DNA from: an uncultured Alistipes sp.
Lineage (GTDB): Bacteria > Bacteroidota > Bacteroidia > Bacteroidales > Rikenellaceae
Direction of reading: 5' to 3'
DNA length: 64,000 nt
Assembly (NCBI GenBank): GCA_900545315.1
Contig: UQYM01000005.1
Span: forward strand, 37,244 to 101,243
Positions 42,409-51,359 of this stretch are shown here, in pieces. The position numbers and the translations under genes were made by a program. Within the stretch, counting starts at the first letter, position 1. Every line of letters begins with the position of its first letter. The notes under the pieces were generated by a model, which did no database searches, was not told where the DNA came from, and saw only the letters and a list, made by a program, of their open reading frames with translations.

Positions 42409-43059
42409 ATGACTAAAAAGATCCTTCTGATCAGTTCGGCACTGCTATTGTTAACGATAGTCATAAGTCCGAATGCACAGGCTCTGAGTCCGATCCGCTT
42501 CGGTATCAAAGCCGGTATCCAGACCCAATCCTTAAAGATGGACGGTCTGAGATGGAGCGACCTTTCGAAAAGCAATAACTTCGGCTACCAACTGGGTGCC
42601 ATGATTCAGGTTCCGCTGGGGCCTGTCTATCTGCAACCCGAGATTGTGTACAACTCGGCACGATTCAACCTGAACGGCAACCTGCTCTACTCGGACGGTG
42701 GCATTGAGCAACAGGATGTTCGAGCCAAATATGCAGTCAATACAGTCCAGTTACCGGTATTGGTTGGCATCAAGATTCTTTTCTTGCGTGTTTTTGCAGG
42801 CCCGACCTTCAACCTGCTGACCGACACCTCGAACAAATCGGGAAAACAAGGCGTCTCCTTCAATTCGAGTGTCAACAAATCCTCGGTAGCTTTTCAGGTG
42901 GGTGCCGGTGTTGAGATCGGCAAATTCAACATAGACATTCGTTACGACGGACAGTTCAAACGCCCGAGCCAGACCTTTACGTTCGGTACGGATCAGCCCG
43001 CCCAGACGGTCAAAACCAAAATGAACAACTGGCAGCTGAACTTGGGCTATTTCTTTTAA
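42409..43059 (+). CDS. Outer-membrane beta-barrel protein, porin family
   Basis: 216 residues from the ATG at 42409, which opens a signal peptide (MTKKILLISSALLLLTIVIS..NAQA). The mature part fits the small eight-to-ten-strand barrel family common in Bacteroidota: RFGIKAGIQTQSLKMDGL, YQLGAMIQVPLGPVYLQPEI, VQLPVLVGIKILFLRVFAGP, GAGVEIGKFNIDIRYDGQF, and a final strand WQLNLGYFF ending in phenylalanine. The role is unknown; such barrels may be structural or small pores. phoH follows after 30 bp and is probably co-transcribed. Confidence 0.87.
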   Translation: MTKKILLISSALLLLTIVISPNAQALSPIRFGIKAGIQTQSLKMDGLRWSDLSKSNNFGYQLGAMIQVPLGPVYLQPEIVYNSARFNLNGNLLYSDGGIEQQDVRAKYAVNTVQLPVLVGIKILFLRVFAGPTFNLLTDTSNKSGKQGVSFNSSVNKSSVAFQVGAGVEIGKFNIDIRYDGQFKRPSQTFTFGTDQPAQTVKTKMNNWQLNLGYFF

Positions 43060-43089
43060 CCGATTTAATTTCACCGCGGACATTCATAC

Positions 43090-44238
43090 ATGACAGAAAA
43101 AGTTATTCAACTCGAAGGCATTGATCCGATCGACCTTTACGGTTCGGGAAACAGTAATATAGGGCGAATCAGCTCAAAATTTCCGAAACTGAAGGTCATA
43201 GCACGCGGTTCGGCCATTAAGGTGATGGGCGAAGCAGGTGAAATTGACCGCTTCGATCGTAAACTGACGGAGTTGATTGACTATTTCAGCCGTTACGGGC
43301 ACCTGTCCGGGGAGGTGATCGACCAGATTTACGACGGGGGGATGCCCAATCAGGATGAGCTGCCCGATCAGGAGACGATCGTTTACGGCAACAACGGGGT
43401 TGTGGTACGTGCCCGGACAGTCAATCAGCAGCGTTTGGTCAAGCTCTACGAGCACAACGACCTGCTTTTTGCGGTAGGGCCTGCCGGATCCGGTAAAACC
43501 TACACAGCCATTGCATTAGCGGTTAGAGCTTTACGAAACAAAGAGGTTAAGCGGATTATTCTCACCCGTCCGGCCGTCGAGGCGGGAGAGAAGCTCGGTT
43601 TTCTGCCCGGCGATATGAAGGAGAAGCTCGATCCCTACCTGCAGCCTCTTTATGACGCCTTGGACGACATGATTCCGCCGGCCAAACTGCACAAGTATCT
43701 CGAAGAGGGTACGGTCCAGATTGCTCCGTTGGCTTTCATGCGTGGGCGGACCCTGGATAACGCCTTTGTCATTCTCGATGAGGCACAGAATACCACACTT
43801 TCGCAGATCAAGATGTTCCTGACCCGTATGGGACGCAGCGCCCGTTTCATTGTGACGGGCGATCTGACGCAAATCGACCTGGCCAAAAAGAGCGATTCGG
43901 GACTGAGCACCGTGATGAAGATGTTGCGGGGAATCGACGGCATCGGCATGGTGGAGTTTGACAACCGGGACATTATCCGCCATCGGCTGGTCAAATACAT
44001 CATCGAGGCATTCGACCAACAGGCCAAGGCACAGGAGCCGGAGCTGTTCTCTGATGAGACAGATGCCCCTGCCGCTCACCACTCGGCTGCCCACGGTAAT
44101 GCAGCGGACACCATACCAACAGCTAAGGAGACCAACGACACAGCTTCAAACGCCCCCTCAGCTACTCCAACAGCTGCTGCTGCCACGAAGTCCGGTTCCG
44201 TCACCACTACAAAGAAGAGAACGAAAGGTAAATCCTGA
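43090..44238 (+). CDS. PhoH-family ATPase
   Basis: 382 residues. An N-terminal KH-like region (KLKVIARGSAIKVMGEAGEI) is followed by the PhoH nucleotide-binding domain with Walker A GPAGSGKT (130-137) and Walker B FVILDEAQN (Asp230, Glu231); motifs TRPAVEAGEKLGFLPGD and TGDLTQIDL are also typical. Related to ATPases of helicase superfamily I; proposed roles involve RNA, often with YbeY nearby, but no ybeY is in the window. The last ~50 residues form a low-complexity tail of Ala, Thr, Ser and Lys (PTAAAATKSGS), probably flexible. Second gene of the unit with the porin. Confidence 0.93.
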   Translation: MTEKVIQLEGIDPIDLYGSGNSNIGRISSKFPKLKVIARGSAIKVMGEAGEIDRFDRKLTELIDYFSRYGHLSGEVIDQIYDGGMPNQDELPDQETIVYGNNGVVVRARTVNQQRLVKLYEHNDLLFAVGPAGSGKTYTAIALAVRALRNKEVKRIILTRPAVEAGEKLGFLPGDMKEKLDPYLQPLYDALDDMIPPAKLHKYLEEGTVQIAPLAFMRGRTLDNAFVILDEAQNTTLSQIKMFLTRMGRSARFIVTGDLTQIDLAKKSDSGLSTVMKMLRGIDGIGMVEFDNRDIIRHRLVKYIIEAFDQQAKAQEPELFSDETDAPAAHHSAAHGNAADTIPTAKETNDTASNAPSATPTAAAATKSGSVTTTKKRTKGKS

Positions 44239-44312
44239 TCACATTTAATGATCTGATGCTGGATCAGACGCACAACACAAATTCAAAAACAACATCATAA
44301 ATCAATAAAAAC

Positions 44313-45266
44313 ATGGCAAAAGCAATTCTGAAGACCGATTTCCATTTTGACGGACAAAAGAGTCTTTACAAAGGCAAGGTTCGTGACGTATATAACATTG
44401 ACGACAAATATCTGGTGATGGTGGTCAGTGACCGTATTTCGGCATTCGACGTAGTTCTGCCCAAGGGGATTCCCTACAAAGGTCAGGTACTGAATCAGAT
44501 TGCCTCGAAATTCCTCGATGCAACGGCGGACATCTGCCCCAACTGGAAGATTGCCTCACCCGACCCGATGGTAACGGTAGGTCACCGTTGCGAGGGTTTC
44601 CCGGTAGAGATGATCGTACGTGCCTATCTGACCGGCAGCTCATGGCGTGAGTACAAAGCCGGTGCACGTGAGATCTGCGGGGTACCCATTCCGGACGGCA
44701 TGAAAGAGCACCAGAAGTTCCCCCATCCGATCGTCACCCCGACCACCAAAGCCGAAATCGGCGAGCACGACCAAAACATCTCGAAAGAGGAGATTATCAA
44801 ACGGGGTCTGGTCAGCAAAGAGGATTACGAGAAGCTGGAGGAGTACGCATTGAAACTCTTTGCTCGCGGTACTGAGATTGCGGCCAAACAGGGGTTGATC
44901 CTGGTGGACACGAAATATGAGTTCGGCAAAAAGGATGGTGAAATTTTGTTGATGGACGAGATTCACACGCCGGACAGTTCACGTTATTTCTATGCCGACG
45001 GTTATCAGGAGCGTTTCGACGCAGGGGAGCCTCAACGCCAGTTGTCGAAAGAGTTTGTACGCGAATGGCTGATGGAGCACGGCTTCCAGGGCCGTCCGGG
45101 CGAACAGGTTCCGGAGATGACCGATGAGTTTGTCAACAGCGTCAGTGATCGTTACATTGAGCTCTACGAGCACATCACCGGCGAGAAGTTTGTCAAAGAC
45201 GACACCGATGACATTCTCGACCGCATCGAAAACAACACCAAAAACATGCTGGCTCGCCTGAAATAG
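44313..45266 (+). CDS. purC: SAICAR synthetase (phosphoribosylaminoimidazole-succinocarboxamide synthase)
   Basis: 317 residues, the long form of the family. YKGKVRDVYNIDDKYLVMVV is the ATP-binding start; VGHRCEGFPVEMIVRAYLTG and LILVDTKYEFGK...LMDEIHTPDSSRYF are the two PROSITE-type SAICAR synthetase signatures. The enzyme couples CAIR and aspartate with ATP in de novo purine synthesis, two steps before the bifunctional PurH encoded at 57252-58772. It is followed by a terminator and lies 74 bp after phoH; no purine riboswitch is seen. Confidence 0.97.
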   Translation: MAKAILKTDFHFDGQKSLYKGKVRDVYNIDDKYLVMVVSDRISAFDVVLPKGIPYKGQVLNQIASKFLDATADICPNWKIASPDPMVTVGHRCEGFPVEMIVRAYLTGSSWREYKAGAREICGVPIPDGMKEHQKFPHPIVTPTTKAEIGEHDQNISKEEIIKRGLVSKEDYEKLEEYALKLFARGTEIAAKQGLILVDTKYEFGKKDGEILLMDEIHTPDSSRYFYADGYQERFDAGEPQRQLSKEFVREWLMEHGFQGRPGEQVPEMTDEFVNSVSDRYIELYEHITGEKFVKDDTDDILDRIENNTKNMLARLK

Positions 45267-45302
45267 TTTTTTGGGACCATTTCAGCGATCATTCACACCA
45301 AT

Positions 45303-45339
45303 ACTCCGTTGTGACCAGCAGGCCGCAACGGAGTGTTTT
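45303..45339 (+). terminator. Terminator of purC
   Basis: 11-bp stem with one G-U pair (45303-45313 with 45324-45334), then TTTTG. The T-run is short. Confidence 0.75.
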
Positions 45340-45395
45340 GCAAAATTGCATGCAGTCTTTTAACACTAACAAACTAACGAACAACCAATAATAAG

Positions 45396-46856
45396 ATGAA
45401 TAAAAATATTGCGGCGTTGGCTCCACAGGAGATTTGGACCAAGTTTGCCGAACTGTGCGCCATTCCCCGCCCTTCGGGACATGAAGATGCCATACGTGAA
45501 TATTTAGTAGCCCAAGGCAAGGCTTTCGGCATTGAAAGTTTCGCTGATGAAGCCGGCAACGTCATCATGCGCAAACCGGCCACTCCGGGCATGGAGGATC
45601 GCAAGGGTGTCATTCTGCAAGCCCACATGGATATGGTGCCGCAGAAAAACAACGACAAGGATTTCGACTTCACCAAAGATACCATTTCGGCCTATGTGGA
45701 TGGCGAGTGGGTGACTGCCGACGGCACCACACTGGGGGCAGACAACGGCATGGGCGTTGCTGCCATTCTGGCCGTTATGGGGGCCAAGAATCTGAAACAC
45801 GGTCCTCTGGAAGCACTTATCACCGCATCCGAAGAGACCGGTATGGACGGTGCTTTCGGACTGAAACCGGAGGTACTGCAGGGAGATATTTTGCTGAACC
45901 TCGACTCAGAGACCGAGGGTGAGCTCTACGTCGGTTGCGCAGGAGGACTGGATCTCAACGTTACCTTGAAATACAAAGAGGAGAGTGTTCCGGCTGGTTA
46001 TGTAGCCAAAAAAATCGATGTTAAAGGGCTGCTCGGAGGACACTCCGGCATCGAGATTATCCTCGAGCGGGGCAATGCCAACAAAATCATGGCCCGTCTG
46101 CTGCTGAAGGCTCAGAAAGAGGTTGGGCTGCGGCTGGCCTCGATCGATGGAGGGGGGCTGCGAAACGCCATTCCTCGAGAGGCGGTCGCTACGGTAGTCG
46201 TACCGGAAAATAAGGTTGCTGCACTGACCGCACTGGTGGAGAAATTTGCCCAAACGGTCAGCGAAGAGCTGAAAGGGGTCGATGACAACGTAACCATTCT
46301 GCTCAGTGACACAGCCACTCCAGCTTCCGTAATGGATCTCGACAGCCAGAAACGTCTGCTGAACGCGATCCAGGGGTGCCCGAACGGCATTTTCCGCATG
46401 AGCCCGTCGATCAAAGGCCTGGTGCAGACCTCGACCAATCTGGCCCGCGTGGTATCTGAGAACGGCACGGTACGGATGCAGGCGCTGCTGCGCAGCTCGG
46501 TTGAGAGTGAAAAGGAGTATCTGGCCGAAACGATGAGTTCGGTATTTGCTCTGGCCGGGGCCGACGTCACGCCGAGCGGTGGCTATTCCGGCTGGAATCC
46601 CGATATGAGCTCCCCCATCCTGAAGACCATGACCGAATCGTACGAGGCGTTGTATGGTCAGGAGCCGGCCGTCATGGCCATCCATGCCGGTTTGGAATGC
46701 GGTTTGTTGGGAGGCAAGTATCCCGGCCTCGACATGATCTCGTTTGGTCCGACGATCTGCTATCCGCACTCTCCGGACGAGAAGGTCAATATCGCATCGG
46801 TCGGTAAATTCTGGAACTACCTGCTGCACACGCTGGCTCACGCCCCGAAAAAGTAA
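45396..46856 (+). CDS. pepD: Aminoacyl-histidine dipeptidase (M20C)
   Basis: 486 residues of the PepD group. Metal and catalytic residues are visible: His77 and Asp79 (QAHMDMVPQ), Asp116 bridging (LGADNGMGVA), Glu146/Glu147 (TASEETGMDGAFG), Asp170 (LNLDSETEGELYVGCAGG) and a final histidine in IHAGLECGLLGG. The lid domain follows Asp170 (KGLLGGHSGIEIILERGNAN). It cleaves Xaa-His and other dipeptides in the cytosol; no signal peptide. Starts 130 bp after purC with a terminator between, so it should have its own promoter, which I cannot identify. Confidence 0.95.
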   Translation: MNKNIAALAPQEIWTKFAELCAIPRPSGHEDAIREYLVAQGKAFGIESFADEAGNVIMRKPATPGMEDRKGVILQAHMDMVPQKNNDKDFDFTKDTISAYVDGEWVTADGTTLGADNGMGVAAILAVMGAKNLKHGPLEALITASEETGMDGAFGLKPEVLQGDILLNLDSETEGELYVGCAGGLDLNVTLKYKEESVPAGYVAKKIDVKGLLGGHSGIEIILERGNANKIMARLLLKAQKEVGLRLASIDGGGLRNAIPREAVATVVVPENKVAALTALVEKFAQTVSEELKGVDDNVTILLSDTATPASVMDLDSQKRLLNAIQGCPNGIFRMSPSIKGLVQTSTNLARVVSENGTVRMQALLRSSVESEKEYLAETMSSVFALAGADVTPSGGYSGWNPDMSSPILKTMTESYEALYGQEPAVMAIHAGLECGLLGGKYPGLDMISFGPTICYPHSPDEKVNIASVGKFWNYLLHTLAHAPKK

Positions 46857-46910
46857 TTGGCAACCTGTTCAACACACCTGTTCGACAACCGATCGGAAAT
46901 CGTCAATACT

Positions 46911-47897
46911 ATGGAGAATACCGAAAAATGGTTTGCCATCGTCAACCCCGTCGCCGGTAGTGGGCGGGGGTTGACCGATTGGCCTCAGATCAGCAAACTG
47001 CTGCGCGATCACCATATCGTTCCGGAATACGCCTTCACCGAACGCAAATACCACGCTATTGAGCTGGCTGTCGAGGCGGTCAATAACGGGTTTCGCAAGA
47101 TTATTGTCGTGGGGGGTGACGGTACGATTCACGAAGTGGTCAACGGTCTTTTTATCCAAAAGGTCGTGCCGACACAAGATGTGCTTCTGAGTGTAATCGC
47201 CGTGGGAACCGGTAACGACTGGATCCGAATGTTCGGTATTCCGAGAAAATATTCCGAGGCTATTCGAGCCATTGTCGAAGGTCACTCTTTTTTGCAGGAT
47301 GTAGGGAAGATCAGCTACTACCAATCTTCCTACAAACAGACCCGCTACATGGCCAATGTGGCGGGAGTCGGTTTCGATGCGGCGGTGAACCGTCGGTACA
47401 ACCACCTCAAGGAGGAGGGCAAACGGGGGAAATGGCTCTATTTGTGGAGTACGCTCAAAGCGATCATGCGCTACAACTCCACCGGAGTAAAGGTGTACGT
47501 TGACGACAAATTGGAGGTAAACGATCTGGTGTACAGCGCAACGATCGGTATCGGTAAATACAACGGTGGCGGTATGCTACAGACCCCGGATGCGGTTGCC
47601 GACGACGGATTGTTTGACTTGACGGTAATTCGCAGGATGAATCCTTTGCAGGTGCTGTATAATTTCAAGGTGTTGTTCAACGGCCGGATCTATCGGCTGC
47701 ACTCCACCAGTCTGAACCGGGGACGCACCATTCGGATCGAATCCTCCCCGGAGATTGCCATCGAGGTGGATGGAGAGGCTCTTGGAGAGTCTCCATTCGA
47801 ATTTGAGGTGATCGACAGGGCTGTTCGTGTAGTGGTATCCGAAAAGTTCATGCGCGAAGAGGCTGCACGACTCGCCGCACAAGCGGACAAAAATTAA
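46911..47897 (+). CDS. Diacylglycerol/lipid kinase of the YegS/BmrU family
   Basis: 328 residues from the ATG at 46911; the longer frame begins at a TTG and adds 18 unrelated residues. NPVAGSGRGLTDWPQISKLL near the N-terminus and the ATP-binding motif VVGGDGTIHEVVNGL (GGDGT at about 68-72) define the DAGK catalytic domain; AVGTGNDWIRMFGIP follows, and the C-terminal sandwich has DGLFDLTVIRRMNPLQVLY and IEVDGEALGESPFEFEVI. It phosphorylates diacylglycerol or a related lipid at the inner membrane. It follows pepD by 54 bp and may share its transcript. Confidence 0.94.
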   Translation: MENTEKWFAIVNPVAGSGRGLTDWPQISKLLRDHHIVPEYAFTERKYHAIELAVEAVNNGFRKIIVVGGDGTIHEVVNGLFIQKVVPTQDVLLSVIAVGTGNDWIRMFGIPRKYSEAIRAIVEGHSFLQDVGKISYYQSSYKQTRYMANVAGVGFDAAVNRRYNHLKEEGKRGKWLYLWSTLKAIMRYNSTGVKVYVDDKLEVNDLVYSATIGIGKYNGGGMLQTPDAVADDGLFDLTVIRRMNPLQVLYNFKVLFNGRIYRLHSTSLNRGRTIRIESSPEIAIEVDGEALGESPFEFEVIDRAVRVVVSEKFMREEAARLAAQADKN

Positions 47898-48073
47898 CGC
47901 AAGGATTGACAAAGGGCTGGGAACTGCAATTGCAGATATTCTCCTAACCTAATGGAAGCAGGTCAGCCTCCGGCCAACGGGGAGCTGTTCCACAGATAAA
48001 ACCGCCACAGGCCATGGGCAAAGGCGATGCAGATGCGACTCAAAGGAAATGGTCCCAACCGTCCACAACTATA

Positions 48074-48116
48074 ATAAAAAAAGAGGGAGCAGTTTTACAC
48101 TGCTCCCTCTTTATTT
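48074..48116. terminator. Bidirectional terminator
   Basis: Perfect 14-bp stem (48080-48093 with 48099-48112), T-rich on both outer sides, between the convergent lipid-kinase gene and the small membrane-protein gene. Confidence 0.93.
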
Positions 48117-48234
48117 ATCGCCTGGTCATCGATGGACTCGCTGGACCATTCTATTGGCGACGCAGCCCAACAAGATCTCTAAATTACCAAATCACCTTCG
48201 ATTGAATTGATCTTTTCGATCCTATTTTTCTGTT

Positions 48235-48636
48235 CTATTCTTTCGTTCGACGGGCTCTATATCTGAACAGCAGGTAAGAGATGATCAAACAGATCAGGAA
48301 AGGTCCCATGATCGCATAAAAATAGGGAATATGTGACCATGCGATTATCACTACCGGAACTAAAAAGAACGAAAAGAAAGAGCCAAGTTCACTGTTTCGA
48401 ATTCGGGCTGCACAATTCAAAAACATCGTAGTTGCACCACAAGAGAGCACTAACACGGACATACCTCCTGTCGACAAAAGCATGTTCGGAGTGAGTTCTG
48501 CTTTGAATACAACCTCTCCTGTATCTTGTGTGTGCAGCCACAACAGTCCTAATGTCAACGCACTGCTGACCAGCCATACACCCAACCAAAGTTTGAGCAA
48601 TAATTTGGCAACCAAGTGTTTCTGATGCTTAACCAT
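48235..48636 (-). CDS. Membrane protein of unknown function
   Basis: 133 residues. Four hydrophobic segments are visible: LWLGVWLVSSALTLGLLWL, LLSTGGMSVLVLSCGATTMF, LGSFFSFFLVPVVIIAW and YAIMGPFLICLIISYLLF. The N-terminus (MVKHQKHLVAKLLLK) and C-terminus (RYRARRTKE) are basic, so both ends probably face the cytoplasm. I recognise no family. It follows the calcium-type P-ATPase by 52 bp in the same direction with no terminator between, so it is likely co-transcribed. Confidence 0.75.
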   Translation of the reverse strand: MVKHQKHLVAKLLLKLWLGVWLVSSALTLGLLWLHTQDTGEVVFKAELTPNMLLSTGGMSVLVLSCGATTMFLNCAARIRNSELGSFFSFFLVPVVIIAWSHIPYFYAIMGPFLICLIISYLLFRYRARRTKE

Positions 48637-48688
48637 AACACGCTACAAGAACATTTCACATTGTGGATCAACGGTCAACACCAAAGGG

Positions 48689-51262
48689 TTATGCGCTCTT
48701 TTTCTTTTTGAAATAGCGGACTGTACGGTAGATTTCACCGACCCACATTACAATAGAGGTGGAGCCAATAATCAACAGCCAATCCTGCCAGCGCAACGGC
48801 ACGGTACGGAACACCTCACCACCCCAGCTGACAATGATCATTTGTCCGACCAGGATCAGGGCCAACACCCCGAAGAAGGCATAACATCCGCGCCACGAGA
48901 GGGCCAAAGGCATCGATGAAGCAAAACCTTTTGCGTTGAACATGTTCCAGAACTGCAACATCACGAAGACGGTAAAGAATGCCGACAGTTCGTATGGTGT
49001 GATGGCGCTGCCAAACCAGAAGAGCATCCCGAGCAGCACAACCACAAACAGCGCAGCAACCCCAAGTATCGAACGGGTCATGGCCGGTGTGATGATAAAA
49101 TCTTTGCTGCTACGCGGCTTCTCTTTCATAACGATGCGGCTGGGCGGCAACGATGCCAGTGCCAATGCGGCAAAGGTGTCCATAATCAGGTTGACCCACA
49201 ACATCTGCGTCACCGTCAAGGGCAGCTCACTGCCAAAGATCGAACCGAGCAGCACAATCACGACAGCCACCACATTGATGGTCAACTGGAACAGCACAAA
49301 GCGCTGAATATTGCGGTAGAGTGATCGGCCCCACATCACAGCGGTTGCAATGCTGCTGAAGGAGTCATCGAGCAGCGTAATATCGCTTGCCTCTTTCGCT
49401 ACGGAGGTACCGGTACCCATCGAAAGGCCCACTTGCGCAAAGTTCAGTGCCGGAGCATCGTTCGTACCGTCACCGGTAACGGCAACGACCTCACCACGCT
49501 GCTGCAACAGCCGAACCAAACGCTGTTTATCGAGTGGCCGGGCTCGTGACATAATCTTCAACGCCTGCACACGTGGCAACAACTCTTCATCACTCAACGC
49601 AGCGAACTCAGCGCCGGTAATATGGTTGTAATCGGTATCCTGAGCGGTCCACAGTCCGATCTGTCGTCCAATCTCTTTGGCTGTTGCGGGGGTGTCACCC
49701 GTAACGATCTTCACCCCAATGCCGGCATCCAAACACTCCTTGACAGCGGCAGGCACATCTGCACGTACCGGGTCAGAGATGGCAGCCACCCCAATAAAGG
49801 TCAGTCCACCAACGTTCAACGCCTCATCGCAAGTTGTTGCATCGTCACAACGGACAAAAGCAAACCCCAAGGTGCGCATTGCCATATTCTGATATTTGGT
49901 CAATTGTGCCTCAACAGCCGATTTGTCAGCAAAGGAGGTACACTTACCCAAAATGATCTCAGGGGCTCCCTTGACATAGAGGTAACGCCCTCCGCGCGGT
50001 GAATCGACCAGGGTAGCCATAAATTTACGTTCGGTGGTAAAGGTCAGCTGATCCACCATCGGACACTTGTCGCGCAGCTCCGCATAATCTATGCCTCGAT
50101 CACGCAGCCACAACAGCAGGGCTCCCTCCGTCGGGTTACCAATCACCTTGCCTTCGGCATCAAGAAAAGCGGTCGAATTGGCAGCAATACCTTCGGCCAG
50201 GATCTCATCGCTCTCGGGACAATACGTTTTCATCTCGTGCACCCGCATCTGATTTTGGGTCAACGTACCGGTCTTATCGGTGCAGATTACCGTAATGGCC
50301 CCCATGGTCTCGCAGGCGTGCATTTTGCGGACCAGGTTATTGGTTTTCAACATGCGGCGCATATTGACGGCCAACGACAACGTCACGCTCATCGGCAACC
50401 CCTCGGGCACCGCAACGACAATCAACGTCACCGCCACCATGAAATACTGCAACACTCTTTCGGCAATGGTCAGCCAATCGGCCTCCAACAGCCCCTCAAC
50501 CCAGAATCCTTTCACCAGCAGCGCCACAAAAGTGACGATCGCCAGGGTAATTCCGGCACGGCCGATCAGTTTCGACAGACGTTGCAATTGCTGGTTGAGC
50601 GGCGTCTCTTCGTCGCTCTCAATGGTCGATTGTTCGGCCACCTTACCGAATTCGGTAGCGTCCCCGACCCGCTCAACAACCATGACTCCATGTCCTTCGA
50701 TCACCGTCGTACCGCGCAGTACCTCGTTCGAAGGATAGGTCGCATCTTCATGGAAATGGGCCGGATCGACCGTTTTATCGATCATCGGTTCACCGGTCAG
50801 TGTCGATTCGTTGATCTTCAACGAGACAGCCTCCTGCAACGTACCATCGGCCGGAACCTCTTCTCCGCTTTCGAGCAGGACAACATCCCCGACAACGACA
50901 TCTTGTTTTGGGATCTCGGTCACGGCACCGTCACGGACAACTTTGACCGGCGTATCGTCGTTGGTACTGTTCAACAGGTCGAATTTGCGCATAGCGTCGT
51001 ACTCGAACCAAAAGGCGATTCCGGTAGCCAGAAAGATCGCACAGAAAATACCGATTGTTTCGGCAAATTCATTGTGGATAAATCCGATACCCAATGACAG
51101 GAAAGCTGCGATGAGCAGGATTCGGATCACTGGGTCAGAAAATTTTTCAAAGAAAAGTGCCCACAACGATTTTCTCTTCGGTGGGGTCAAGACATTGCGG
51201 CCATAACGTTCACGGCTCTCCTGAACCTGAGCCTGCGTAAGGCCATTCAACTGTTGTGACAT
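48689..51262 (-). CDS. Calcium-translocating P-type ATPase (P2B/PMCA-like)
   Basis: 857 residues with the P-type order: actuator motif (SLKINESTLTGEPM), M4 with VVAVPEGLPMSVTLSLAV, phosphorylation site DKTGTLTQNQM with Asp329, nucleotide domain, hinge AVTGDGTNDAPALNFAQVGL and a six-helix C-terminus including LTVTQMLWVNLIMDTFAAL, whose N and D match calcium-binding M6. It should export calcium from the cytoplasm at the cost of ATP. The N-terminal region (GLTQAQVQESRERYG) is the usual cation-ATPase N domain. Upstream, TAGGAGT 5 bases before the ATG is one of the few strong Shine-Dalgarno sequences in the window. Confidence 0.93.
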   Translation of the reverse strand: MSQQLNGLTQAQVQESRERYGRNVLTPPKRKSLWALFFEKFSDPVIRILLIAAFLSLGIGFIHNEFAETIGIFCAIFLATGIAFWFEYDAMRKFDLLNSTNDDTPVKVVRDGAVTEIPKQDVVVGDVVLLESGEEVPADGTLQEAVSLKINESTLTGEPMIDKTVDPAHFHEDATYPSNEVLRGTTVIEGHGVMVVERVGDATEFGKVAEQSTIESDEETPLNQQLQRLSKLIGRAGITLAIVTFVALLVKGFWVEGLLEADWLTIAERVLQYFMVAVTLIVVAVPEGLPMSVTLSLAVNMRRMLKTNNLVRKMHACETMGAITVICTDKTGTLTQNQMRVHEMKTYCPESDEILAEGIAANSTAFLDAEGKVIGNPTEGALLLWLRDRGIDYAELRDKCPMVDQLTFTTERKFMATLVDSPRGGRYLYVKGAPEIILGKCTSFADKSAVEAQLTKYQNMAMRTLGFAFVRCDDATTCDEALNVGGLTFIGVAAISDPVRADVPAAVKECLDAGIGVKIVTGDTPATAKEIGRQIGLWTAQDTDYNHITGAEFAALSDEELLPRVQALKIMSRARPLDKQRLVRLLQQRGEVVAVTGDGTNDAPALNFAQVGLSMGTGTSVAKEASDITLLDDSFSSIATAVMWGRSLYRNIQRFVLFQLTINVVAVVIVLLGSIFGSELPLTVTQMLWVNLIMDTFAALALASLPPSRIVMKEKPRSSKDFIITPAMTRSILGVAALFVVVLLGMLFWFGSAITPYELSAFFTVFVMLQFWNMFNAKGFASSMPLALSWRGCYAFFGVLALILVGQMIIVSWGGEVFRTVPLRWQDWLLIIGSTSIVMWVGEIYRTVRYFKKKKSA

Positions 51263-51359
51263 ATTTTACTCCTATAATTTTATGTATCGCCTTGAATGAT
51301 CATCCAATGAGGATGTAAGGTACAATATATTTTCGATTTTAGTGGCCTTAAATATGTAA

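Noticed and set aside
50237..51097. 286-codon plus-strand frame inside the P-type ATPase gene
   Set aside because: Antisense shadow, rich in H, Q and R as expected for the reverse complement of this gene.
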